Origin: Saccharomyces paradoxus
Lineage: Eukaryota > Ascomycota > Saccharomycetes > Saccharomycetales > Saccharomycetaceae
Length of the DNA: 64,000 nt
Assembly (NCBI RefSeq): GCF_002079055.1
Contig: NC_047496.1
Location: 558,001-622,000, forward strand
Direction of reading: 5' to 3'
Notes under the pieces: generated by a model
Told to the model about the DNA's origin: nothing
The model's input: the letters and a program-made list of their open reading frames with translations, nothing else
Databases searched by the model: none
Program-made: the position numbers and the translations under genes
Shown: in pieces, positions 29,901 to 40,326 of the stretch
How positions within the stretch are numbered: the stretch's first letter is position 1
Layout: every line of letters starts with the position of its first letter

Positions 29901-30433
29901 ATCTTCTTTCTACGTTTCTCTATAACAACCAGAAATTCTTGAATTTTTTTGCCCACTATTAGTTTGAATTCGTGAATTTGTTTCCGTTCTTCTTCTGGCA
30001 AATTGGGTAACAATCGATTAAGTTGATCTATTTGAACATTGACACCATTCATAAGGTTTGTGTTCACAGTATTTATGTCGATCCCGTTTAGCGCGGTTTG
30101 CTGTTGTGGTTGAAATGTCAAGGAAAAACGTTGATTTAGTGGTTGCCCATTGTTGTTTGGCGAGAAGGTTTCCCGTTGGACATTATCAAACCTGAATATG
30201 TTATTTAGCGTTTGATCGCTAATTTCGTTTGCATTTCTTTCCAAAATTGCCGTTTCTCTGGTTCGGGATGGCATTTGTGGTCTTGTGTTATTATTATCGT
30301 TGTTGTTGCTGTTGTTGTTGTTGCTGTCAAAATCATCACCACTGTTCAGCCACACTTGAGGACCCAAATTTGAATGCATATTAGGTGCGCGCAACCTATT
30401 GCTGTCGCTGTTGTTGTTATTATCCTGCTCCAT
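26987..30433 (-). CDS. GRR1: F-box/LRR protein Grr1 of the SCF ubiquitin ligase
   Basis: This 1148-residue specificity subunit of SCF-Grr1 targets Cln1/2, Mth1, Gic2 and others, linking nutrient sensing to the cell cycle. The order is an Asn-rich N-terminus, a helical segment, the F-box at about 317-355 (LPSEILHLILDKL), then a dozen or so leucine-rich repeats of the cysteine-containing type from about 405 to 735 (units such as LRLIDLSGCENITDKTIERI). A helical C-terminal region and an Asn-rich tail complete it. The length is within three residues of the S. cerevisiae protein I recall. Confidence 0.96.
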   Translation of the reverse strand: MEQDNNNNSDSNRLRAPNMHSNLGPQVWLNSGDDFDSNNNNSNNNDNNNTRPQMPSRTRETAILERNANEISDQTLNNIFRFDNVQRETFSPNNNGQPLNQRFSLTFQPQQQTALNGIDINTVNTNLMNGVNVQIDQLNRLLPNLPEEERKQIHEFKLIVGKKIQEFLVVIEKRRKKILNEIELDNLKLKELRIDNSPQAISYLHKLQRMRLRALETENMEIRNLRLKILTIIEEYKKSLYAYCHSKLRGQRVENPTDNFIVWINSIDTNESSDLKEGLQDLSRYSRQFINNVLSNPSNQNISTSMTRRTSVFALNMLPSEILHLILDKLNQKYDIVKFLTVSKLWAEIIVKILYYRPHINKKSQLDLFLRTMKLTSDETVFNYRLMIKRLNFSFVGDYMHDAELNYFVGCENLERLTLVFCKHITSVPISAVLKGCKFLQSVDITGIRDVSDDVFDTLATYCPRVQGFYVPQARNVTFDSLRNFIVHSPMLKRIKITANDNMNDELVELLANKCPLLVEVDITLSPNVTDSSLLKLLTKLVQLREFRVTHNTNITDNLFQELSKVVDDMPSLRLIDLSGCENITDKTIERIVNLAPKLRNVFLGKCSRITDASLFQLSKLGKNLQTVHFGHCFNITDNGVRALFHSCTRIQYVDFACCTNLTNRTLYELADLPKLKRIGLVKCTQMTDEGLLNMVSLRGRNDTLERVHLSYCSNLTIYPIYELLMSCPRLSHLSLTAVPSFLRPDITMYCRPAPSDFSENQRQIFCVFSGKGVHKLRHYLVNLTSPAFGPHADVNDVLTKYIRSKNLIFNGETLEDALRRIIIDLNQDSAAIIAATGLNQINGLNNDFLFQNINFERIDEVFSWYLNTFDGIRMSPEEVNSLLLQVNKTFCEDPFSDVDDDQDYVVAPGVNREINSEMCHIVRKFHELNDHIDDFEVNVASLVRVQFQFTGFLLHEMTQTYMQMIELNRQICLVQKTVQESGNIDYQKGLLIWRLLFIDKFIMVVQKYKLSTVVLRLYLKDNITLLTRQRELLIAHQRSAWNNNNDNDANRNANNIVGIVSDAEANDVNSNETNSGNDDNETENPNFWRQFGNRMQISPDQMRNLQMGLRNQNMVRNNNNAIDESMPDTAIDSQMDDASGTPDEDML

Positions 30434-30723
30434 TGTACACCCTTCTCAGTATAAAGGAAACCGCAAAACTGTTTAGCCTCACTACGAAAGGTAAGTAATG
30501 TACCGGAATCAATGAGGAATTAAGATTTCGCACAGATGTAACTTTAAATGCAATGCCTTAACTTTTGATCTTCCCTGCTAGTTGTACACAAGTACGATTT
30601 TGATATTCAAAAACCGGACTTAAAAAAGAACGATTAGATGAAAATGGATTACTGTATAAATCCGGAAGGCTGGTGAATATGGACAAAAGAGAGTAACACA
30701 CAGGCACAGTCAAATTTGAGGTT

Positions 30724-30903
30724 ATGTATTTTTGTCACGCCTTTATTGATAATCATACCATATCACCAACATTTGTTAAAAGGCAAATTTTAAAATCAGT
30801 CTCCACCAAGGAAGGTTCATCTGCGGGTAACCCTGGTAATGATGAAAAGATAGCAGCAATAATAACTAGATGGCCATTTAGCTCATCTTCGGATGATAAG
30901 TGA
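30724..30903 (+). CDS. Possible small ORF, 59 codons, unknown
   Basis: An ATG-initiated ORF encodes a 59-residue peptide beginning MYFCHAFIDN and ending WPFSSSSDDK. A TATA-like element lies about 65 bp upstream, a good spacing for a yeast promoter, and an in-frame stop (TAA) precedes the ATG. I recognise no family. Against coding: it is short, a Reb1 core lies inside it, and no S. cerevisiae gene comes to mind here. It is best seen as a candidate. Confidence 0.2.
   Translation: MYFCHAFIDNHTISPTFVKRQILKSVSTKEGSSAGNPGNDEKIAAIITRWPFSSSSDDK
30824..30830 (+). promoter_or_regulatory. Reb1 core in the GRR1 upstream region
   Basis: CGGGTAA lies 391 bp upstream of the GRR1 start, between tandem genes. 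Reb1 can either open a promoter or act as a roadblock terminator; position alone does not tell which. Confidence 0.4.
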
Positions 30904-31165
30904 TGATATTTTTAAAAACTGTATAAAATTTTATGGATCTATTTAATCATTATTGGGTGTAGAAAAAAAATTTCGCGATATGGTGGTTTGAAATACACTT
31001 CTCCCCGGTAATGAAAATGCAAAATTATTCATTAGCTCATCTTCTTTTAGAAGCGGACCCATAAAACCGTTGGGGGTGAATTGGATAGTTCTGAATGGAT
31101 GCAGGTATGGAAAGGAAATGGTGTAGCTTCCCAATGATGATGAAGAGAAAGAAAACAAGAGGATA

Positions 31166-31224
31166 TCAGTTTGCAGAGTGTAAAGTCATAGTTTCAAAAA
31201 CGGCACTATCGTTGTTATAGTTCA

Positions 31225-31258
<34 letters not shown>

Positions 31259-34200
31259 ATTCGTATGAGTTTGAGAAGAGCCAAGGTTATTCAGTAGTTC
31301 AGTAGTAGTGTTGTTGTGGTTAGTTAGGCTCAATTGTGGTAATGATAAACGAGTTCCGTTATTGAAGTTTAGCATATCAAACTGGGAACTTAAGTCATCG
31401 TTGTTCATAGCATATCCATTATTTGCGTTGCCTGAAAAGCCGCTGACAGGAAAGACGCCAGGATAACTAAAATAACCCATCGCAGAATTGGCATTCAATG
31501 GCTGGCCCGGAGATAATGTGGAGGCAGAAGAGCCGGTGGTGGCCGCGGTGTTCATTGTGGTATGTTTGGATCCACCACTTTTAACGCTAGAAACCGAAAG
31601 ACCTCTCATGTGTTGTCCAGAGGCATCAGGAGTGGCAAACATGTGCGAAATGCTGCTGTTGTGATGCTGCTGTTGTTGTTGTTTCGTCTTATTATGAGTA
31701 CTTGAAGGTGATGCCAGCCCGACTTCTTCCAATAGACGGCGGCTTGGTTGCATTTGAGTAGAATCTGTTAGTACTTTCCTGACCTGTTTAATAATGTGGG
31801 CTCTTAAGTCATCTTCTAATAATGGCATTGCTAAAACTTTATGGACAAAGGTTGGGCCGTAGTTTGTTTCACATAAAAGCTTTGTTAATTCCTTTGGTGG
31901 AGAAGAATCGTGTGCATTCACGTTTCCAAATAGAGAATCCAAGATGATTTTTCTAGCGTTATCGTCGCCTCTGTAATTCAAAATCTTCAAAATAGTTAAA
32001 GAAGCTAATCTATGACCACATAACTCAACAATTTTTTTTGTTAATCTTGGCGCCAAGATAGAATGTCTGTTGGGTAAAACGCTAGTGTCTAAAAACCATG
32101 TTACCAGCAACGCCCCATTGCTATTAGTGCTTAGATATTCAGCATATATAACAATCATTGCACTCAAGACTATTGATTGTTCTGGAGTAACAATGTCGTG
32201 TGCCTCTAAACAAGCTCTAACTGCCCTTGCACCATACCTGTTCTGAACAATAACCCAAAAATTGGCTATTATGCTTTCGAAAATGAACTGGTTCCAGGGG
32301 AACCCAAATTTCAAAACGCACTGAATAACGTAATTTCCGAATTGGTCATTGATCAATGGAGTACAGTAGTCCTTAACTCCTTGCATTACTTGCATGATTT
32401 GTCTTGGAGTATGAGCCATGGTGATCATTTTCTGGCATGCCCATGTTCCGTTTTTGTGAACACCCATAGAAGTTAAGTATTTGCTTGTTTTCCTTAGCAT
32501 GATATCTTTAATGATATCTGATGAATGCTCGAACAACTTTTGAACAATGGTGTTACCCAAGTAATCTGAACTTAATTCCGGTAACTCATCAAGCATGGCA
32601 ATAGCCAACTGCTCGATTTCTAAGTCGGAAAATAAGTTGGAGTCGATTGATTTTCGCAATTCGCGTAATTTAGGTGGATCAAACTCTCTAACAGACAATG
32701 GTTCTGGTAAAGGGCCAAAGTTTTGGGTGTCGGAAGTTCCTCTATGGTTCAGAGATTTTTTTATCAATGAATTGATTTGGTATTCATCGGCCTTTGCATT
32801 GAAAAGTTCGATGATCTCTCTTAGCGAATCCTCTTTATCATTAACGTTAGGTGGTGGTAGCGGAAAGGGGCATTGTTCTTTTTCATTTGCAGAGTTATTG
32901 TTGTTGCCATGCATATTATTGTTATTACCATAGCCATGGAGGACATTGCCAAAGCCAGCTGAACCTGAATTGTGGTTTTGGTGCTGTGGTTGTTGAGATT
33001 GTTGGTTGAATACGGGTATGGAGACATTTCCCTGTTGTTGGAAAGTCACAGATCCATTGAATAATTGCTCTTGTAATAAAGGCTGTGGTTGCAAATTACT
33101 GTTTTCCGAACCCAATGGCAGGCCTTGAGAATTGAGAAGAAACTGTGGGGGCTGTTGATGCATGGGTAAGATTTTGGCAAATGAAAGTTTACTTGGTGCT
33201 CCAATCATAGAGACCTCCTTGCCCTGTAAACTATCTAGGGCTTTTACGGCACTTTCTACAGAAGAAAATTCAACTAAAGCCATGTTTAAATTCCTCAAAG
33301 TTCTAGCAGATATGACTTCACCATATTTGGAGCACAACGTTGCCAAGGAAGTGCTTGTTAAATTTATCGCGTTATTTAATTGCGGTTGCTGGTGCTGCAG
33401 AGGAAAAACGTTTGAAATTGAGATGGTATTAGTGGGTAAAAGGTTGGATATTTGGTTTATTGATGGTACGGTGGGGTCCGTTGTTACCCAGTTAATAGAT
33501 TGCGGATCGATTTCATCAGCAATCAATGGAGATTCCTGTGTTGGAATAGTATAATGCGATGAAACACTGGCGCGAGCGGGTTGTTCGTACAGTGGAGCAT
33601 CTGTATATATGCTAGAGGCGTTTGATTGAGATCTCTGTCTGGTGTTTGACCAAAGAGAATTTGGGATAGCCAAGTTATTCGCGCTCATCTTATTATCCAC
33701 CATTTGGCTTCCACTAGTAGCTACCAGGTTGTCAAAATATGCGGTTTTTGTCGAATAATCGTTGAGAGTGTTTGAGTTATTTGTATTATTGCTTGTGGTA
33801 GGTTGCAACTGTTGCAAAAGGTGCTGTTGCATGGGATCGGTAGCACTGACATTAGAAGACCATATTCCACTCGAAGTACGAGGTTTGGGAGCAATTGATG
33901 ATATGGAAGTGATCTGAGAAGACATGGTATTGTTTCTTGTCCTCGAGATCTGGTGTGGTAAGTTAAACGAGTCGCTAGATCCCCTGGGAGCAGGAATCAA
34001 GAAAGTATTACTCGAGTCAGGAAAATGTACCAATTTTTCCATGTCTTGAGGAGGGGTCAAACTACCGGGTCTGTCCATAGTCACACCGTCTATGGAGCTT
34101 CCCATCATCTTACTTCTGGAAGGGCTGGCCCTTGGTGTCTTGGACGCCACCGTAGACTGAGAACTATTATTGCTAGAGGAAAACTCAGCACCGTTCTTTC

Positions 34201-34450
34201 CGTGGCCATTTTTCTTTGAATGATGCAATTTGGCACTGATAGAGGGCAAAAGGTTACTCAATGTATTGGAAAATTTTCCCGCACGCGACCTATATGATCC
34301 AAGCTTTTGTGGCTGTTGCTGCAGTTGCCCACTACTACTCTCTCCATTGTTCTCGTATTCTTCCTCGTATATTGGGATAGTGATACCAGGATCAATCACC
34401 TCCGGGATGTTGGACAAGTTGTTGATGTTCATCTGCTTACTTTTATCCAT
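31166..34450 (-). CDS. JSN1: Puf-family RNA-binding protein Jsn1/Puf1
   Basis: This 1094-residue protein binds mRNAs for membrane-associated proteins and links Arp2/3 to mitochondria in S. cerevisiae. An N-terminal low-complexity region is followed by an RRM-like domain (about 355-420, with LCSKYGEVISARTLRNLNMALVEF split across its two signature strands). The Pumilio repeats run from about 625 to 885 (for example GNYVIQCVLKFG and NRYGARAVRACLEAHD). A Ser/Asn-rich tail ends in a run of Asn. I start at ATG 34450 (MDKSKQMN), matching S. cerevisiae. An in-frame ATG at 34534 would add 28 residues. Confidence 0.94.
31225..31259. repeat. Trinucleotide run encoding poly-Asn in JSN1
   Basis: About twelve GTT units (AAC on the coding strand) give a run of Asn near the JSN1 C-terminus. 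This is a length-variable microsatellite inside a coding region. Confidence 0.9.
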
Positions 34451-34845
34451 CTTAAGAAGGGATAAATAGACACACACGGTCTTTCTCACACATACACACA
34501 AGTCTTTCGAAGTGCCTCTTATTGTTTTTACCATCCATCTCTATGCGCCATTGGTCATCCTACGAGAAACGCCCCCTTTGTCCCCCACAACTGTCGGCGG
34601 GTAATTTGTCCAAACAAAAAAGAGACATTGTCGCGAGGAACGAATATATGACCCGATTCAGAAAAAGGTAAACAGCAATGAAATATTCCTCGAGAAAACA
34701 ATAATGTTTATTTATGCAGAGGAAGCACTTAGAAGGAAGCATCCCTTCACTTCACTCAAGCGATTTCGTGTAGGTTACTTTAATTTAAACTGCGCAAGAG
34801 GAATTTGAGTTCATCAAGTTATATAAAAAATAGAAGTACAGAAGC
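34451..34845. other. Divergent JSN1-BUD4 promoter region
   Basis: This 395-bp gap between outward genes holds one Reb1 core, listed separately. The in-frame JSN1 leader extension (34451-34534) lies inside it. No other gene is seen. Confidence 0.55.
34598..34604 (+). promoter_or_regulatory. Reb1 site, JSN1-BUD4 divergent promoter
   Basis: CGGGTAA lies about 150 bp upstream of JSN1 and about 245 bp upstream of BUD4, well placed to open a shared nucleosome-free region. Confidence 0.55.
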
Positions 34846-37800
34846 ATGCACGACGCAGAGACAACTGTAGACTCTTTACTGAAAGAGATAGATAATGAAA
34901 TGGAACAAACGAAGTCCAATGCGGTACAGAATGGTTCTGAAAATGCACCAAACAATTGGAAGCTTCCGCTGCAGGAAATAGGTGACGATACAATGGAAAT
35001 GTTGGTCAAACACAATACTAGGTCGAATGCGACGGAAAAAAGTAGAGGCCGATCACCTTCTAGAAGGTCTGTCATCTCCAATGAAAGCTTCAGTTTGGGC
35101 CTCTTGGGTGTAAATTCCGAACTTGAAGAATCCCCAGTCGCGGTGCACCAGGAACGGATTAAAAACTCAGTTTCCAATGGCTCACTTTATCATGCCAGTT
35201 CACCCAAAGTACTTAATAATCTGAAAAATATGGCCCAAGATATAGACAAGTTGGCTTGCGATGAGGAAAAGCCAGCAAAACTTAGCAGCTCTCCACTCAA
35301 ATTTACTTTGAAATCCACGCAACCGCTGCTGTCGTATCCAGAATCACCCATTCACAGAAGTTCTATCGAAATTGAAACGAATTATGATGACGAAGATGAA
35401 GAGGAAGAAGATGATGCATACACACGCTTGACGCAGTCACCTCAAATATTACACTCACCATCAAGGATTCCGATAACGAACGCTGTGTCGATTAATAAGC
35501 TCAATCTCGATTTCACATTAAATTCCAATGAATCTGACAAGGGGTTATTATCTGACACCTCGGTAGATAGTACAGAGCAAGAACTAAACACGAAAACAAT
35601 TCCAGAACTACCATGTTATATGTCATCTACCCCCGAAATGACACCAGTCGATGGGAAGTGTAGCCTTTCAAGTAAATTGTTGAACATTAATAGTAAATCA
35701 CATTCGGATTCAAAATCGCCAACGGCCTCTGTGGAAGATTTGAATATTTCAATGAATCTGCCGGAGACTGGTTTTGGCCAGGATAATCCATTAACTACTG
35801 ATACAGATGCGCTTATTGAAAATGATGTAGTGCAGGAGCTACAACAGAATATGGAACATGTCAATGATATTTTCGATGAGGAAAAAGTTCTTAGCGAATG
35901 CTACAACAAGGAGCCTGTAGATTTTTTGGGCGAAAACGACACTACGTCCGTCATATACCGTAATAATGAGCCCAATACCAATGTTGAAGACTTTTCACGG
36001 AAAGCCTCTCTGGGGCACAATGAATCCAAATTCAAAGATGTTGATACTAAATCTGATGACATATGGAAAGACGAAAAAGGAACCGACGCAGATGTTTCAA
36101 CATCTACAAAATCAGAGGAAGGTTACATTGCTGACTATAAAGTAATGAGACAAGAAAACCGGGGTATCAAAAAGCTTGATCAAGAAAGTGAGCATGAAAA
36201 TAAACAACCGGTAATAACCCATCAAAAGGATGCTTCAGAAGAAAGATATACTGGACTAAATATCGAAAATGAATCCTATGGAAACTGTGGTGATGAGGTG
36301 GAACACGAGGCTGTTCAAGCAGAGGAGAATCAGCCAAGACAAGTAGCAAACAGTTTAGAAGATAACAGAATATATGACAGAGAAAGTGATTTTGACCATA
36401 AAGGAATCGCTAAAGTGAATAATCCACTAGCAAAAAGCTGTGCAGAAGAGCACTTTCCGTCATCATTATCTGAAAATCTGTCGGTAATTGATAATTACCG
36501 TGAAGACAGAGTCGAAGAGAGGGAAGCTGAAATTAAGGATGAGAACATTGAAAACGAGAAAAATGAAAATGAATATAATAAAATCGAAGAAAAGGGAGAG
36601 CAAGACCACGTTCCCCTTTTACCACCCCTGCCAAGATGGGAAGCAATTCAATTCAACGAGCCATTTACAGATGAAAATGATACCTCTAATGATTCCATTG
36701 ACTTAACCAGATCCATGAAACCGTCAGATTACATTTCTATATGGCATATCCAAGAAGAAGAAATCAAATCTACTTCACCAGAATCCATCGCGAATTCTCA
36801 ATTTTCGCAACAGTCCACCGTTACCACTGCATCCACGATCGATTCCAAGAGGGAAAATGGCCCAACATCCTTTAAATTCAAACCTAGGATAGTGAGCAGG
36901 AGTAGGATTTACAATCCAAAAAGTAGAGTATCGTCATTGAATTATTATGACAGCGAAGATTACATCTTAAACAATAGTGAATGGAATGCATTGGACCCTA
37001 TGAGAAGAAATACACTCATATCTAAAAGGATTCAAGATAATATAAGAACTCAAAAGGGTCTCACCCCGTTCATAAGGCCAAGTGTTATGAAACTTCACGG
37101 CGAAGACTCTGGCTTTCAAAATCATATTTTGGAGGAAGAACAGTCGCAAGAAAGTGAAAATATTCCATTAAACACGCAGCTAAGCGAACAAGAAATCACA
37201 ACAGAAGTAAGTCCTGATGAACAAAAATTGTCAACGAATACTCAGGATGAAACTAGAGTTTCCATCCGGGAAATAGAAAGTGCGGGGGATATAACTTTTA
37301 ATAGAAGCGATTTACTATCTTTATCCATCGATGGGGAATTGGGTCAGGATTTTGCTAATTTTCTAGATGCGTTAGATCATGATTCCACATCCTTCAATTA
37401 TGGACCAGATGATTCAGCCAGTTTCCAAAAGGACAGTTCAAAGAAAAGTTTCAACTCTCTTTGGGAAAGTAATTACGAACTAAAACCGCCGCCTTCCATA
37501 AGAAAGCAACCTATTGCCCCAGATGTCCTTCAAAAATTATTAGAATCAGATACTAAAAATGACACAGAATTGGAAAAAAATAAAGAAGAACGTATAAATG
37601 AGCCCCGGACTGGTTTGGGGATTGGAACGCTGAAGACACCAGTTAAAGATGTTTCAATTGCGCTAGCTGCAAGCATTAGAGGGTATGAAGCAAGTTTCAG
37701 CGACACTGACTCTCCTCCGGAGGGCATGACCAATAGTGATGCCATCACTTTGAACATGTTCGACGATTTCGAAGAAGATGAAATGACCCCATGTACCCCA

Positions 37801-39186
37801 ACTCGTAGTATAAGTATAAGTCCAGTAAAACGACATATCAGCAGTCCTTTCAAAGTAGTGAAAGCTGGAAACAAACAAACCAATGATGGAATAAACGTCA
37901 AGTCTGAGGAGGAAGTAGAGCCAGTGAAGCGGGGGGAGACTGATGATTTAAAACAAGCTACACCTCCACCGTTAACCCAAGCGAAAGCAAATGCTGAGAC
38001 AAAGGAAGAAATAAATACCCAACTTGAAGAACCACAAGATTCTAAAGAAGATTTTCCAGATATGGGAACGCTTTATCTAAGTATAAAGGCCATTTCCACC
38101 CTTGCATTATACGGCACCAAGAGTCATAGAGGATCGTATGCTATTGTTTTTGATAATGGAGAAAATGTCATTCAGACACCCTGGGAGTCCCTTCCATATG
38201 ACGGTAACATCAGGATCGATAAGGAATTCGAATTGCCTATAGATTTTATAAAAAAAGGCGATTCCTCCTCTGCTTCTTCCGAAAGAGACGGCTACAAAAA
38301 ATGTGTTATTACATTGAAATGCAAATATGAGAGGCCTCGACATGAATTGGTCGAAGTAGTAGACAAGGTGCCTGTCGGTAAAAGTTTTTTTGGAAAGACA
38401 AAGTATAAATTTGAAAAGAAGTATGTGCAGAAAAAAGCTAAACAGGATGAATGGGATTATTTGTTTGCACAAGACGGTTCATTTGCCCGTTGTGAAATCG
38501 AAATTGATGATGAATTTCTGAATAACGTGGCATTCAATAACAACCATATGCGTTATGATATGATTAATAAGTGGAGCAGAATCGCAGATAAAATTCACGG
38601 CTCAAAAAAGCTGTACGAATTGCCACGCAGGGCACCTCACAAAGTGGCCTCGTTGAATGTGGAAGCGTGTTTCTTGGGAAGAACTTCTGCCTTTGAACAA
38701 TTTCCCAAACAATTTTCGTTAGTCCGTAAGATAATTTCCAAATACAAGTTGCAACAAAATATTTATAAAGAAGGATATTTATTGCAGGATGGTGGTGATT
38801 TGAAAGGAAAAATAGAAAACAGGTTTTTCAAATTGCATGGCTCGCAGCTTTCTGGTTACCATGAAATCTCCAGGAAGGCTAAGATCGACATTAATCTGTT
38901 GAAAGTTACGAAAGTACTACATAATGAAGACATCCAGGCAGACGATGGGGGGCAAAGGAATTTCACAGATTGGGTGCTCTTTAATGAATGCTTCCAGCTA
39001 GTATTTGACGACGGTGAAAGAATTACATTTAATGCGGAATGCTCTAATGAGGAGAAAAGTGATTGGTATAATAAGCTCCAGGAAGTTGTTGAGTTGAATG
39101 TTTTCCATCAACCTTGGGTGAAAAAGTATTGTGAAAAGTTGGCTATAGGGGAAAAGGAAAAAACAACTAGTTACCAGTTAAAGTAG
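34846..39186 (+). CDS. BUD4: Anillin-like bud-site protein Bud4
   Basis: This 1446-residue protein is a landmark for axial budding at the mother-bud neck and stabilises septin rings. The first 1050 residues are acidic and low in complexity, with many SP/TP sites. A conserved anillin-type region follows (about 1060-1290, including DMGTLYLSIKAIS). A PH domain lies at about 1308-1420 (EGYLLQDGGDLKGKIENRFF to SDWYNKLQEV). The frame is full length and not interrupted. Confidence 0.95.
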   Translation: MHDAETTVDSLLKEIDNEMEQTKSNAVQNGSENAPNNWKLPLQEIGDDTMEMLVKHNTRSNATEKSRGRSPSRRSVISNESFSLGLLGVNSELEESPVAVHQERIKNSVSNGSLYHASSPKVLNNLKNMAQDIDKLACDEEKPAKLSSSPLKFTLKSTQPLLSYPESPIHRSSIEIETNYDDEDEEEEDDAYTRLTQSPQILHSPSRIPITNAVSINKLNLDFTLNSNESDKGLLSDTSVDSTEQELNTKTIPELPCYMSSTPEMTPVDGKCSLSSKLLNINSKSHSDSKSPTASVEDLNISMNLPETGFGQDNPLTTDTDALIENDVVQELQQNMEHVNDIFDEEKVLSECYNKEPVDFLGENDTTSVIYRNNEPNTNVEDFSRKASLGHNESKFKDVDTKSDDIWKDEKGTDADVSTSTKSEEGYIADYKVMRQENRGIKKLDQESEHENKQPVITHQKDASEERYTGLNIENESYGNCGDEVEHEAVQAEENQPRQVANSLEDNRIYDRESDFDHKGIAKVNNPLAKSCAEEHFPSSLSENLSVIDNYREDRVEEREAEIKDENIENEKNENEYNKIEEKGEQDHVPLLPPLPRWEAIQFNEPFTDENDTSNDSIDLTRSMKPSDYISIWHIQEEEIKSTSPESIANSQFSQQSTVTTASTIDSKRENGPTSFKFKPRIVSRSRIYNPKSRVSSLNYYDSEDYILNNSEWNALDPMRRNTLISKRIQDNIRTQKGLTPFIRPSVMKLHGEDSGFQNHILEEEQSQESENIPLNTQLSEQEITTEVSPDEQKLSTNTQDETRVSIREIESAGDITFNRSDLLSLSIDGELGQDFANFLDALDHDSTSFNYGPDDSASFQKDSSKKSFNSLWESNYELKPPPSIRKQPIAPDVLQKLLESDTKNDTELEKNKEERINEPRTGLGIGTLKTPVKDVSIALAASIRGYEASFSDTDSPPEGMTNSDAITLNMFDDFEEDEMTPCTPTRSISISPVKRHISSPFKVVKAGNKQTNDGINVKSEEEVEPVKRGETDDLKQATPPPLTQAKANAETKEEINTQLEEPQDSKEDFPDMGTLYLSIKAISTLALYGTKSHRGSYAIVFDNGENVIQTPWESLPYDGNIRIDKEFELPIDFIKKGDSSSASSERDGYKKCVITLKCKYERPRHELVEVVDKVPVGKSFFGKTKYKFEKKYVQKKAKQDEWDYLFAQDGSFARCEIEIDDEFLNNVAFNNNHMRYDMINKWSRIADKIHGSKKLYELPRRAPHKVASLNVEACFLGRTSAFEQFPKQFSLVRKIISKYKLQQNIYKEGYLLQDGGDLKGKIENRFFKLHGSQLSGYHEISRKAKIDINLLKVTKVLHNEDIQADDGGQRNFTDWVLFNECFQLVFDDGERITFNAECSNEEKSDWYNKLQEVVELNVFHQPWVKKYCEKLAIGEKEKTTSYQLK

Positions 39187-39342
39187 GATTCTAATTAGAA
39201 AGTGAAGGATAGCAGTAGAAAAAAAAACGGCGTATAATCTGGTGATTGAAGACTTTAGTTTAAAAATTAGTTACATATAATAATTGAGTAAATACGTGAA
39301 TCATGGACGATATATCTCTATTTCAATTCCACAGATTTAATT

Positions 39343-40326
39343 TCATTTCGAATTTTGGTTTTGATTTTGATTAGGCTGTTGGTTCATGGGCGGCATCATA
39401 CCTGGCATGGGAAATGGTGGGAAACTGCCAAACATAGGTAACGGTGGAAAGCTTGGATGCATCGGTGGAGCAGGAGGGTTTGGTGTTCCAGACATACTAT
39501 TACCCATATTACTGTTCATATTGGACATATTTGCATTATTAACATTGTTGTTGTTGTCAATCATATTACCGATGTTTGAATCTGTATCGTTCGCAGAGTT
39601 CAATTTTCCCTGCTGTTGGAGGGATAATAGGCCCATTAGGATCCTCCTAGGATTATAATCTTGTTGTAGCTTTTCCTGTCTATGTAAATACTCCATCCAG
39701 GTAAATTCATTAAACCCATAATTGAAATAATCACTTATATTGGCTCCTGGCTGCCTCCAAGGTTTTTCCTTTAGCACTTCGGGATCTATTGTCGTTATGC
39801 CGACGCTATCAAAAATTCCCTCTTTATCTAAGTCTATGGAACCAACCATTGCTTTCGGTACATTTCCATCGCTCTCTGTAGCTTTTGAGGTTGTCGTCGT
39901 TACGCCTTGATTTGCTTCCCCTTCTGTTATTAAACTTTCATCCGATGCTTTTGTAATGGTAGTGGATACATCAGTAGCTACGCTAATTATGTCTTTGCTT
40001 GAAAATGTTGTCGCGGTAGAATAAGAATCCAGCAGCTTTGCATCTAACCTAGTAGGATCAGGGCCCAAACTTATGATAACCTCTAGATCAGAATCACTAT
40101 CGTCTTCTGACAAGTCAGAGTATATATCTTCATCAGAAAGGTCGTCTTTGGCGGTGGCTGGAATCTCTTCCTCGGGAGAGTCATATTTTTGTCTCTTAAC
40201 TATATCAGGATTATTGACGGCATCTGCCTCTGCTTCGTCATCTCTGGATCGTTTAGATGAAGGTAATGCTAGTTCAGAATCGGAACCATACAAGAACTTG
40301 TCGTCTTCGTCTTCACTGGAGCTCAT
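39343..40326 (-). CDS. FIP1: Fip1, cleavage and polyadenylation factor subunit
   Basis: This 327-residue intrinsically disordered subunit of CPF tethers poly(A) polymerase Pap1 and zinc-finger protein Yth1. An acidic N-terminus binds Pap1. The conserved Fip1 motif lies at about 195-225 (DYFNYGFNEFTWMEYLHRQE). The C-terminus is a Pro/Met/Asn-rich tail (PFPMPGMMPPMNQQP). It is convergent with BUD4. Confidence 0.96.
   Translation of the reverse strand: MSSSEDEDDKFLYGSDSELALPSSKRSRDDEAEADAVNNPDIVKRQKYDSPEEEIPATAKDDLSDEDIYSDLSEDDSDSDLEVIISLGPDPTRLDAKLLDSYSTATTFSSKDIISVATDVSTTITKASDESLITEGEANQGVTTTTSKATESDGNVPKAMVGSIDLDKEGIFDSVGITTIDPEVLKEKPWRQPGANISDYFNYGFNEFTWMEYLHRQEKLQQDYNPRRILMGLLSLQQQGKLNSANDTDSNIGNMIDNNNNVNNANMSNMNSNMGNSMSGTPNPPAPPMHPSFPPLPMFGSFPPFPMPGMMPPMNQQPNQNQNQNSK

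Larger units (their letters stand above)
30434..31165. other. GRR1 promoter and JSN1 3' flank, with unexplained coding-like signal
   Basis: This 732-bp gap lies between two minus-strand genes. It includes a TATA-like TGTATAAAT at 30654-30662, a Reb1 core at 30824-30830, a 59-codon plus-strand ORF and a 13-bp direct repeat (TTAGCTCATCTTC at 30878-30890 and 31032-31044). Confidence 0.5.
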
